Shown here piece by piece: positions 1 to 5,389 of a DNA stretch of 9,213 nt; within the stretch, counting starts at the first letter, position 1; every line of letters starts with the position of its first letter. The stretch spans positions 1 to 9,213 of the forward strand of contig QNDJ01000039.1 in assembly GCA_003644825.1 (NCBI GenBank). The letters run 5' to 3'. A program made the translations under genes and the position numbers. Origin of the DNA: Candidatus Zhuqueibacterota bacterium. GTDB taxonomy: Bacteria; SM23-31; B21-G16. The notes below the pieces were generated by a model. It searched no databases. It had not been told where the DNA came from and saw only the letters and a list, made by a program, of their open reading frames with translations.

Positions 1-19
1 AGCCACAACAAGGGGCTTG

Positions 20-202
20 GCAATCTTTTTGTCTAATAGAGATAAACTGTGCTATAGTTCATTTTTTACGTGTTTTTTTGGTCAGCAGGGATGCCCAACC
101 TACAAGCATTTCTATAATACATCCGTAGAGCATGTACCTGCTTCATTCCCATTATTGAAAAGATTGCTTCGTCCATACGGACTCGCAATGACAGGTAGGA
201 TA
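20..202. repeat. MITE-like unit with 10-bp inverted ends and terminal hairpin
   Basis: GCAATCTTTT at 20-29 is the exact inverted complement of AAAAGATTGC at 158-167. Between them, 83-102 and 125-141 are imperfect inverted complements (GCAGG...CTAC against GTAG...CCTGC), so the segment can fold into one long imperfect hairpin. The right end carries a second hairpin at 163-189: ATTGC, GTCC, 4-nt loop, GGAC, GCAAT, followed by GACAGG. From memory, ATTGC-TTCGTCC...GGAC-TCGCAATGACA resembles intergenic repeats seen in many bacteria, but this was not searched. No coding capacity is seen. The left boundary could lie beyond the window start. Confidence 0.45.
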
Positions 203-208
203 TTGTTC

Positions 209-250
209 AATAGCTCCGTCAGGAGCATTATGTTTGTAGAATAAATATTT
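209..250 (+). repeat. REP-like palindromic unit, copy 1 (plus orientation)
   Basis: The unit has AATA, then a hairpin with stem GCTCC/GGAGC and loop GTCA (213-226), then a tail ATTATGTTTGTAGA running into ATAAATATT. Copies 2 and 3 at 639-678 and 599-632 on the other strand share the same order of parts: TAG before a GC-rich hairpin, a short linker, (TGT)AGA/AGC, then an A-rich end finishing AATATT. This layout is what is expected of REP elements mobilised by RAYT (TnpA-REP) transposases, but no such gene is in the window. Confidence 0.5.
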
Positions 251-344
251 AAAAGGTTTTTGGGCTCAAATGGTAACGAAATGCAATGTCAAAAGCTTTG
301 ACTAATATACCCAAGCTATGAAAATGTTTTTAATTTTCCTTTAC

Positions 345-498
345 GCACCAGAATCGAATTCTGGTGCTAGAACAATCCAATTGTAAGTCATTAAAATGAC
401 TGTTATTATAAGGATGATAACTTTATTGTTAACATCTAACAACAGTCTCTTCAGAGACTTCCAGAAATTTTATCCATTACCAGAATTCGATTCTGGTA
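345..498. repeat. Symmetric four-hairpin element bounded by a 19-bp inverted repeat
   Basis: A 19-nt palindromic core at 347-365 (ACCAGAAT, loop CGA, ATTCTGGT) recurs at 479-497 as its exact reverse complement (loop TCG). Each extends into a longer perfect stem: 10 bp at 345-367 and 9 bp at 478-498. Between them lie two further perfect 7-bp hairpins with 2-nt loops: AGTCATT/AATGACT at 386-401 and AGTCTCT/AGAGACT at 444-459. The element therefore reads hairpin A, B, C, A-inverted. It may be a small non-autonomous mobile repeat (BIME- or MITE-like) or a structured RNA. The sequence alone does not tell which. Confidence 0.5.
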
Positions 499-520
499 GT
501 GGTGTTATGGTAGTATTAAA

Positions 521-600
521 TAACGAATTACACTGATTAAACGAATTTTTGTTTAATAAACTATATGTGTTTTCTGACCGAATGATTGTGATTAAATTAA
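521..600. repeat. Short degenerate ACGAATT/TGATTAAA repeats
   Basis: ACGAATT occurs at 523-529 and 541-547, 18 bp apart. CGAAT...TGATTAAA occurs at 524-541 and again, degenerate, at 579-596. Over 22 aligned positions the two longer copies agree at 16. The repeats are AT-rich and weak; they could be remnants of a tandem or iteron-like array or chance similarity. Confidence 0.25.
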
Positions 601-632
601 TATTTTCTATGCCGCTCCTCTGGAGCTCTATT
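599..632 (-). repeat. REP-like palindromic unit, copy 3 (minus orientation)
   Basis: Read on the minus strand: AATAGA, hairpin GCTCC/GGAGC (614-626, 3-nt loop), then GGCATAGAAAATATT. It shares the hairpin and the AGA-A-rich-AATATT tail of copy 1 but lacks about seven bases of the linker. It lies directly beside copy 2 in the same orientation, as in clustered REP arrays. Confidence 0.45.
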
Positions 633-638
633 TTTTTT

Positions 639-678
639 AATATTTTTGCTACAGGCATTTCGCCCCTACGGGGCTATA
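639..678 (-). repeat. REP-like palindromic unit, copy 2 (minus orientation)
   Basis: Read on the minus strand: TATA, hairpin GCCCC, GTA, GGGGC (662-674), then GAAATGCCTGTAGCAAAAATATT. The hairpin differs from copies 1 and 3 by paired C/T and G/A changes that keep the stem intact, which suggests the structure rather than the exact sequence is conserved. The ATG..TGTAG tail matches copy 1 closely. Confidence 0.5.
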
Positions 679-822
679 ATAAAAAAATATATTTTACCTC
701 TGTGAACTTCCTGACTGTATGGATGCGGTTAAATTAAAGAGATTGATCCATAACATCAAATTATCGGAATTCATCGTAATTTTATATAATAGATGTACCT
801 CACTTAAATGGTGGCGTATGCC

Positions 823-866
823 CTCATAATGACAGGTGGGATAAATAACTGATTGCTTCAGTCCAT
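823..866. repeat. Scrambled, decayed relative of the MITE-like unit at 161-202
   Basis: Positions 823-843 match 182-202 at 18 of 21 bases (both contain AATGACAGGT). Positions 850-866 match 161-176 with one inserted base (GATTGCTTC-GTCCAT). In the upstream copy the GATTGCTTC half comes before the GACAGG half. Here the order is reversed, as expected if this is a junction between two head-to-tail copies or a rearranged relic. Confidence 0.4.
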
Positions 867-901
867 AAAAAAAACCACAACTAAAAACATATAAGAATTA
901 T

Positions 902-921
902 ATTACTTCTGATTACTTCTG
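902..921. repeat. Perfect 10-bp tandem duplication over the dehydrogenase stop codon
   Basis: ATTACTTCTG occurs twice in immediate succession. On the minus strand one copy contains the last two sense codons and the TAA stop of the dehydrogenase gene, and the second lies directly after it. This is probably a small slippage duplication; it duplicates the stop without changing the protein. Confidence 0.6.
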
Positions 922-1938
922 GGGTTCAATAATCACCTTCATAGATTTATCAGCTTTTGCTACAAGTATAAATCCTTCCCCGGTTTTTGCAAGTGGTAAC
1001 CGATGGGTTATCATATCTACAACATTAACTCTTTTAGCACTCAATAACTCGATTGTTTCTACAACGTCATTTATATTAACAGCATAAGATGTTACCAGAG
1101 TTATCTCATTTCTCCAGAACTCATTTATTGGTATAAGGAGTTTGTCATCCGGGTGAGGAACAGCAAAAAACATAATTGTTCCACCCCTATCAACAGATTC
1201 AAGGGCCTGATAAGCAGCGGATAGAGCCCCGGTACAGAGTATTACAAGGTCTGCTAATCTACCGTTATTTACATCTTTAAGCATATCGGGACTATATTCT
1301 TTTCCATCAAAAACGAAGTCTGCACCAAATTTTCTTGCCATTTCCATTCTAAATGAATTTATATCAGTAGCAATTATTTTACCTGCCCCGAGGGCACACG
1401 CAAGTTTAATGTGAAGACAGCCAGAAATTCCACTGCCAATAATCAGAATGGTCTGACCAGGCTTCAACCCCGCAATTCTTTGCCCTCTGAGTACACACCC
1501 TAAAGGCTCGACAAAACTTCCTTCTTCATAAGAAACATTATCAGGAAGAATAAAAGTTCCTCTATCTACATTTATTGATGGAACCCTGATGTATTCTGAA
1601 AAACCACCCGGGTCAAAGTTTGTAGTGTGAAGGGTCTCACAGGCAGTATGATGCCCAAAAATACAATAATGGCACGTATTACAGGGAACATGATGAGAAA
1701 CAAAAACTCTGTCTCCTGATTTAAACTTCTTTACATTCTTACCAACATTAACAATATCACCGGCAATTTCATGCCCGAGTACTCTGGGAGCTTTTTTAAT
1801 TCTATACCATTCCAGAACATCACTGCCACATATACCACTTGCAATCACCTTAACAAGTAGTTCATCAGGACCAATTTCAGGGACAGGCATTTCTTCAAGG
1901 CGGACATCATTATTATTATAATACATTGCAACACGCAT
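913..1938 (-). CDS. Zinc-dependent alcohol/polyol dehydrogenase (MDR family)
   Basis: A medium-chain dehydrogenase/reductase of the sorbitol/threonine/inositol-dehydrogenase type, expected to oxidise a hydroxyl of a polyol or sugar derivative with NAD in the cytoplasm. Numbering from a possible TTG start at 1944: catalytic-zinc ligands are Cys39 (GICGSD), His58-Glu59 (LGHE) and Glu146 (EPLGC). The structural-zinc cysteines are Cys88, 91, 94 and 102. The Rossmann loop is GSGISG at 170-175. Asp194 (TDIN) ends beta-2, which favours NAD over NADP. All key residues are present and the length is normal. I start at the ATG at 1938 (two codons later, 341 residues) because AGGT sits six bases ahead of it, while the TTG leaves no room for a ribosome site. 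It is the last gene of the leftward cluster, a few bases after the aldolase. The exact substrate cannot be read from the sequence. Confidence 0.9.
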   Translation of the reverse strand: MRVAMYYNNNDVRLEEMPVPEIGPDELLVKVIASGICGSDVLEWYRIKKAPRVLGHEIAGDIVNVGKNVKKFKSGDRVFVSHHVPCNTCHYCIFGHHTACETLHTTNFDPGGFSEYIRVPSINVDRGTFILPDNVSYEEGSFVEPLGCVLRGQRIAGLKPGQTILIIGSGISGCLHIKLACALGAGKIIATDINSFRMEMARKFGADFVFDGKEYSPDMLKDVNNGRLADLVILCTGALSAAYQALESVDRGGTIMFFAVPHPDDKLLIPINEFWRNEITLVTSYAVNINDVVETIELLSAKRVNVVDMITHRLPLAKTGEGFILVAKADKSMKVIIEPQK

Positions 1939-1946
1939 AGCCAAAC

Positions 1947-2723
1947 CTATTTTTCTTTATTAAAAATTTCATAAGCTTCTTCAACAGATTTTCCCTTATG
2001 TACAATTGCTCTGACAGCCTTTATCATAGCAACAGGTGCTTCAGACTGGAAGATATTTCTTCCCATATCCACTCCTACTGCACCTTTGTTAATAGCATTA
2101 TATGCAAGTTTCAGTGCGTCAAGTTCGGGTGTTTTTTTTCCACCAGCTATTACAACTGGAACAGGACAGGTTTCAATAACTTTTTCAAACTCTTCACAGT
2201 AATAAGTCTTCACAAAATGAGCGCCAAGTTCAGCCGCAATACGGCAACACAAGCTTAAATATCTGGCATCTCTTGCCATATCCTTACCAACAGCTGTTAC
2301 TGCAAGTACAGGTATACCATACTCCTCTGCTTCATTAATAAGATTTGACAATCCGAGAAGGGTTTCTTTTTCATGGGGTGAACCAACGAATATTGAGAGT
2401 GCTACACCAGAAACATTTAACCTTAAAGCCTCTTTTATTGAAGTTGTTATACCTTCATTAGAAAGAGTACCAAGAATACTTGTTCCACCTGATACCCTCA
2501 AAACTATTGGTATAGATGATTCTGCAGGAACCGATGTTCTTAAAACTCCCCTTGTAAGCATAAGAGAATCAGCATAGGGTATTAAAGGTTCAATTGTTTT
2601 TCGGGGAACTTCAAGGCCACTTGTAGGTCCAAGAAAATAACCGTGGTCAACTGCAAGCATAACTGTTCTGCCCGTATCAGGTTTTATAATTCTTGATAAA
2701 CGATTTTTCAAACCCCAGTCCAT
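1947..2723 (-). CDS. LsrF-like class I aldolase/thiolase (DeoC/LacD/DhnA superfamily)
   Basis: 258 residues, highly similar from memory to E. coli LsrF (3-hydroxy-5-phosphonooxypentane-2,4-dione thiolase), including DWGLKNRLSRI near the N-terminus, VMLAVDHGYFLGPTSGLE at 21-38, AGGKK at 193-197 and GVDMGRNIFQS at 217-227, the phosphate-binding end of the TIM barrel. Lys172 in VKTYYCEEF aligns with the Schiff-base lysine of LsrF (Lys203). It lacks the roughly 30-residue N-terminal extension of LsrF and starts at the conserved DWG. A strong ribosome site (AAGGAGGTT, 2732-2740 on the minus strand) supports the ATG. Related class I aldolases act on ketose phosphates, so aldol cleavage is as possible as thiolysis. 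The kinase upstream and dehydrogenase downstream suggest it acts on a phosphorylated intermediate. No other lsr gene is present, so I give no gene symbol. Confidence 0.85.
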   Translation of the reverse strand: MDWGLKNRLSRIIKPDTGRTVMLAVDHGYFLGPTSGLEVPRKTIEPLIPYADSLMLTRGVLRTSVPAESSIPIVLRVSGGTSILGTLSNEGITTSIKEALRLNVSGVALSIFVGSPHEKETLLGLSNLINEAEEYGIPVLAVTAVGKDMARDARYLSLCCRIAAELGAHFVKTYYCEEFEKVIETCPVPVVIAGGKKTPELDALKLAYNAINKGAVGVDMGRNIFQSEAPVAMIKAVRAIVHKGKSVEEAYEIFNKEK

Positions 2724-2757
2724 ATTTTCCTAACCTCCTTTTTTAAAATTATTCTGT

Positions 2758-2786
2758 AATATAATTTCATTCAAAATAAATTCCAA
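2758..2786 (-). promoter_or_regulatory. Possible internal promoter ahead of the aldolase gene
   Basis: On the minus strand TTGGAA (2781-2786) is followed after 17 bp by TATATT (2758-2763), a 4/6 and 5/6 match to the sigma-70 consensus. It lies in the 74-bp gap after the kinase stop, the only sizeable gap in the leftward cluster, and would give a leader of about 25-30 nt before the aldolase start. AT-richness makes chance matches likely. Confidence 0.35.
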
Positions 2787-2797
2787 GAAATTTTTAC

Positions 2798-3769
2798 TTA
2801 CCCGGAAAGAAAGTCTTTTATGCACTTATTATCTAACCGGAGCCCGAGTTGCTCAATTATAGTAATAATTGCACCTCTGACGGGGAATATATCCCGTTTT
2901 ATTATATTAAATCTTCTTCCGATTTTTTCCTCAATTGCCCGGATAAAATCTTTATTCTCTTTAAATACACCTCCATAAAAAATTATATTAATAGGCTCCT
3001 CTTTTTTATAAAAGTTCCTTTCCATTGCTTCTAAATGTAAAATTATTTCATCAACAGCTTTTTTTATTATATTTTTTGCTTGTTTATCCCCTTCTTTTGC
3101 AGCATCAAAAACAAGAGAGGAAACCATCGATATATCACTTAAAGTTATTTTCTCATCGTAAATCAGTGGAATAATTTCATTGATAGATTTCAAACAGAAT
3201 CTCGAGCAAATTTTCTTTTCAAGTATACTTTTCTCCAGTCTTCCATCAAAAGATTTAAGAGCAGTTCTTATTCCTTCTCTACCAATATCAAAACCACTTC
3301 CTTCATCCCCGACAAGATAGCCCCATCCACCTGTTCTTATCTCCTGCCCCTTCTCGTTTATTGTATATGCAAATGAACCAGTACCTGAATTCACAAGTAT
3401 CCCTCTATCTCCATAAAAAGCAGACCTGTATGCAATATACATATCAGAAAAAACAACAACTCTTTCACTCAGTATTGTGTTACGAAAAGAATCAATAATT
3501 TTTTTCTTTGTAACATCTCTTCCAGCACCTGCTGCTCCGATAACAATCTTTTCTATTTTCCCTATATCATTAATTATATGTTTAATTATTTCAAATACTA
3601 TATCATAGAAAAAATACTTAACTTTCACTTCACTTTCTCTTTGAATATTAATACCTTTAAATTTTTCCTGGTAACAGATTTTTAAATTCAAATCAGTCAT
3701 CAACACATCAGTTTTAGTTCCACCACAGTCAATCCCAATAATGAACCTATTCTCATAATTTCTATTCAT
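2798..3769 (-). CDS. BadF/BadG/BcrA/BcrD-family kinase (N-acetylglucosamine-kinase type)
   Basis: A 323-residue ASKHA-fold ATPase. Visible motifs in order are: phosphate-1 loop DCGGTKTD (14-21), catalytic-site Asp109 in SDMYIAYRSAF, phosphate-2 loop NSGTGSF (127-133), the glycine-rich GGWGYLVGDEGSGFDIGREG stretch (147-166) typical of NAGK-like kinases, and the adenosine loop YGGVFKEN (265-272). The length matches single-domain sugar kinases. The 4Fe-4S-binding Cys pair expected of benzoyl-CoA reductase activators is not evident, so sugar or amino-sugar phosphorylation is more likely than reductase activation. It starts nine bases after the Cys-rich gene and is followed after 74 bp by the LsrF-like gene. 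Its product could be the phosphorylated substrate of the aldolase, by inference. The substrate is not determined. Confidence 0.85.
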   Translation of the reverse strand: MNRNYENRFIIGIDCGGTKTDVLMTDLNLKICYQEKFKGINIQRESEVKVKYFFYDIVFEIIKHIINDIGKIEKIVIGAAGAGRDVTKKKIIDSFRNTILSERVVVFSDMYIAYRSAFYGDRGILVNSGTGSFAYTINEKGQEIRTGGWGYLVGDEGSGFDIGREGIRTALKSFDGRLEKSILEKKICSRFCLKSINEIIPLIYDEKITLSDISMVSSLVFDAAKEGDKQAKNIIKKAVDEIILHLEAMERNFYKKEEPINIIFYGGVFKENKDFIRAIEEKIGRRFNIIKRDIFPVRGAIITIIEQLGLRLDNKCIKDFLSG

Positions 3770-3778
3770 AATTTACTT

Positions 3779-4120
3779 TTAATAAAATTCACAATCAGTT
3801 TTTTTTCTTTCTTCCGGTGATTGATATTTTGCTGGTAAATACTTAAAAAGACATTTAAGAAAACAATCAAGGTCTTTAACAGGTATTCTATAAAGGTTAT
3901 CATCCAGTTTTCTTATAAATACACGACGGTTTTCATTATTACATTCAATTCCGGGCTTGTTGCTTTCATCAGTCTTATTCAATAGAGTGATTTTGTCAAG
4001 AAACTCCTTACTTAATATCTTTTTTGCCCTCTGTGTAAACTGGAAAAACATACAGGAGTAATCTTTCTCGCCATCAACATCTATTTTTGAACAGTAACAA
4101 AACTTAATACTGGTTATCAT
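3779..4120 (-). CDS. Small cysteine-rich protein of unknown function
   Basis: 113 residues that I do not recognise. It has seven cysteines: Cys8 and Cys10 (CYC), Cys23, Cys60, Cys86 and Cys90 (CFLKC) and Cys110. This is a high count for a cytoplasmic protein of this size and could reflect a zinc or iron-sulphur site. There is no signal peptide or membrane segment, and it is rich in Lys, Asp and Phe. Its start lies one base after the DUF3467 stop and its stop nine bases before the kinase start, so it is almost certainly translated as part of the cluster and probably coupled to the DUF3467 gene. That tight fit, and a full-length frame with ordinary composition, are the main evidence that it is a real gene. 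A role as partner of the DUF3467 protein is an inference from position only. Confidence 0.7.
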   Translation of the reverse strand: MITSIKFCYCSKIDVDGEKDYSCMFFQFTQRAKKILSKEFLDKITLLNKTDESNKPGIECNNENRRVFIRKLDDNLYRIPVKDLDCFLKCLFKYLPAKYQSPEERKKTDCEFY

Positions 4121-4121
4121 T

Positions 4122-4433
4122 TTACTTTTCTTTTATTTTGAAACCGAAATCTTCTTTTGACCTTTTTTCAGGGATTTTAATTTCGCCAAATCTTTCTTCA
4201 TATTTATCTATATTACTTTTAAGAGAATCAAAAAAAGATTTTATGTGAGGAGGGGTCATAATAATTCTTGCAAAAACCTTGGACTTAGGAACACCGGGCA
4301 TAACTCGTGTAAAATCAATAACAAATTCAGCTGCAGAATGTGTAATAAGTGCAAGATTAGAGTAAATACCCTCTGCTTCCTTTTCTCCCAATTCAATATT
4401 AATTTGACCAGGAGGAGGAACATTTGTTTCCAT
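4122..4433 (-). CDS. DUF3467 domain protein
   Basis: 103 residues. INIELGEKEAEGIYSNL (11-27), ITHSAAEFVIDF (30-41), RVMPGVPKSKV (43-53) and ARIIMTPPHIKSF (55-67) form the family's hallmark run, followed by a helix NIDKYEERFGEI and a charged tail. The fold and biochemical role of DUF3467 are not established to my knowledge. It is a small soluble protein found in diverse, mostly diderm, bacteria. The start is supported by AAGGAG eight bases upstream (complement of 4442-4447). It is the first gene of the leftward cluster, directly behind the best promoter in the window, and one base separates it from the Cys-rich gene. Confidence 0.85.
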   Translation of the reverse strand: METNVPPPGQINIELGEKEAEGIYSNLALITHSAAEFVIDFTRVMPGVPKSKVFARIIMTPPHIKSFFDSLKSNIDKYEERFGEIKIPEKRSKEDFGFKIKEK

Positions 4434-4489
4434 TTATTTTGCTCCTTATAGAATAGATAAAAATTTTAATAACTACAACATCTACATAT

Positions 4490-4518
4490 ATTTTAACATT
4501 TTTTTTGATTAAAGTCAA
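4490..4518 (-). promoter_or_regulatory. Sigma-70-like promoter for the leftward cluster
   Basis: On the minus strand TTGACT (4513-4518) is followed by a 17-bp spacer and TAAAAT (4490-4495), each 5 of 6 to consensus at ideal spacing. The predicted start near 4483 gives a leader of about 50 nt with the AAGGAG ribosome site near its end, before the DUF3467 ATG. This is the best promoter match I found in the window. Confidence 0.6.
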
Positions 4519-4533
4519 AATTAAAAAAATAAT
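4505..4533 (+). promoter_or_regulatory. Possible rightward promoter for the permease operon
   Basis: TTGATT (4505-4510), 17-bp spacer, AATAAT (4528-4533). The -35 and -10 boxes fit consensus at 4/6 and 5/6. It overlaps the leftward promoter, so RNA polymerase could not use both at once. TTGATT and AATCAA (4531-4536) also form a 6-bp inverted repeat. A second candidate, TTGTAT (4542) with TATTTT (4565), would start transcription almost at the permease ATG. The sequence is so AT-rich that either match may be chance. Confidence 0.3.
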
Positions 4534-4576
4534 CAAAAAATTTGTATATTTAATTTTATTATATTATTTTTATTAT

Positions 4577-5383
4577 ATGAAATATAGAATCTGCATCCTT
4601 GTAAAAATAGAGATTGAAAAACTTTTAAAACAGCGGTTCATATTCTTTATTTTTCTATTCTTAATACTGATTCAATTTTTGTGGGCAATTCTTCGGAATC
4701 AACTTCCAGGAATCCAGAATCTCGGAATATATGAAGCAAATGGTTTTCAGGTTATGTCATTTTGTTCTTCCTGGACTCTCAAATTCTCACCTGTTCTGAT
4801 GATTATCTCAATAATGCTTCTGTCGCTCGAAAATACCTATGGAACAATTAAATCAGTACTCATCAGACCAGTAACAAGAACAGAATTTATAGTTTCAAAA
4901 ATTATTACAATTTTTATAGTTGTCTCTGTATCTATATTAATTATCGGGATTTTTGCATTTTTAATAGGTTCCATATTTTTCGGACTGGGAGATATTAAAG
5001 AAGGAGAATACATTATATACGGATGGAAAAAAATAAGTCTTAACTTTATTCTGGCTTATGTTATATCAATTCTTCCTGTTTTTGCACTATGTATGTTTGG
5101 TTTTTTTATTTCAACTCTGATAAAAGAGACCGGTGCTGCCATAGGTGTGGCAACAGGATTATACATCATTATATGGATTTTAAGTCAATACGAACCAATT
5201 AATCGTTTTATGTTAAATTCATACCTTTCATTTCCCTTTGATACTGCTGGAGATATGGCAAAAGGACTCTCAATAAGCTGGGTTCCTGGATTATATTACC
5301 TGTTAATCAATACTGTAATATACATTTCTGTTTTCACTGGTCTGTCCATAATAAATTTTAATAAAAAAGACATTTTATTTTAG
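4577..5383 (+). CDS. ABC-2 type transporter permease (orphan, no ATPase beside it)
   Basis: Inner-membrane permease subunit of an ABC-2 family transporter, 268 residues from the chosen start. The N-terminus is basic and amphipathic (MKYRICILVKIEIEKLLKQR), as usual in the family. About six hydrophobic segments follow, near residues 21-39, 70-84, 107-135, 157-180, 186-203 and 236-258. The motif ENTYGTIKSVLIRPVTRTEFIVSKI (85-109) is the family's conserved E..GT.K.LL..PV.R stretch after the second segment, expected to contact the ATPase. I chose the ATG at 4577; the in-frame TTG at 4505 would add 24 unusual Lys/Ile/Tyr-rich residues and lies inside the promoter region. No ribosome site is visible ahead of either start. 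No ATP-binding subunit is encoded here, so it must pair with one encoded elsewhere. The stop is six bases ahead of the Omp85-like gene, so the two are probably co-transcribed. Confidence 0.8.
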   Translation: MKYRICILVKIEIEKLLKQRFIFFIFLFLILIQFLWAILRNQLPGIQNLGIYEANGFQVMSFCSSWTLKFSPVLMIISIMLLSLENTYGTIKSVLIRPVTRTEFIVSKIITIFIVVSVSILIIGIFAFLIGSIFFGLGDIKEGEYIIYGWKKISLNFILAYVISILPVFALCMFGFFISTLIKETGAAIGVATGLYIIIWILSQYEPINRFMLNSYLSFPFDTAGDMAKGLSISWVPGLYYLLINTVIYISVFTGLSIINFNKKDILF

Positions 5384-5389
5384 GAATCT

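Larger units (their letters stand above)
1..912. other. Palindrome-rich noncoding region without a convincing gene
   Basis: This 0.9-kb stretch lies downstream of the leftward dehydrogenase gene. The open frames in it (for example 17-244 and 549-737) have no recognisable domain, no good ribosome binding site, and run through inverted repeats, so I do not call them genes. Instead it holds at least seven short perfect hairpins (stems at 213-226, 288-302, 345-367, 386-401, 444-459, 478-498, 614-626 and 662-674) and several related repeat units listed separately. No tRNA, rRNA or CRISPR repeat was recognised. The short hairpin 288-302 (GTCAAA/TTTGAC, 3-nt loop) belongs to no repeat unit I can define. 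The content looks like accumulated small non-autonomous repeats; no transposase is visible. Confidence 0.7.

Noticed and set aside
17-244. 75-codon open frame on the plus strand
   Set aside because: It runs through the MITE-like repeat and the REP-like hairpin, has no ribosome site and no recognisable domain.
345-498. CRISPR array
   Set aside because: The repeats are inverted palindromes with no regular spacer unit and only two copies; no cas gene is present.
470-737. Two 62-codon open frames on opposite strands
   Set aside because: Both lie across hairpin repeats in noncoding sequence and show low-complexity translations without family features.
881-903. Leftward terminator after the dehydrogenase (hairpin 889-903 followed by a T run on the minus strand)
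   Set aside because: The 6-bp stem is entirely A/T and the T run is short and interrupted, so it does not meet the usual pattern of an intrinsic terminator.
2798-3769. Activator of benzoyl-CoA reductase or 2-hydroxyacyl-CoA dehydratase
   Set aside because: The NAGK-type glycine-rich signature is present, a clear cluster-binding cysteine pair is not evident, and no reductase or dehydratase subunits are nearby.
1947-4433. An AI-2 (lsr) quorum-signal uptake operon
   Set aside because: Only the LsrF-like gene fits; the kinase is not of the LsrK (FGGY) family and no transporter, LsrG or LsrR is seen.
4505-4576. N-terminal extension of the permease from a TTG codon
   Set aside because: The added residues are low-complexity, the TTG has no ribosome site and coincides with a promoter-like -35 box; the family normally starts at the basic helix encoded from 4577.
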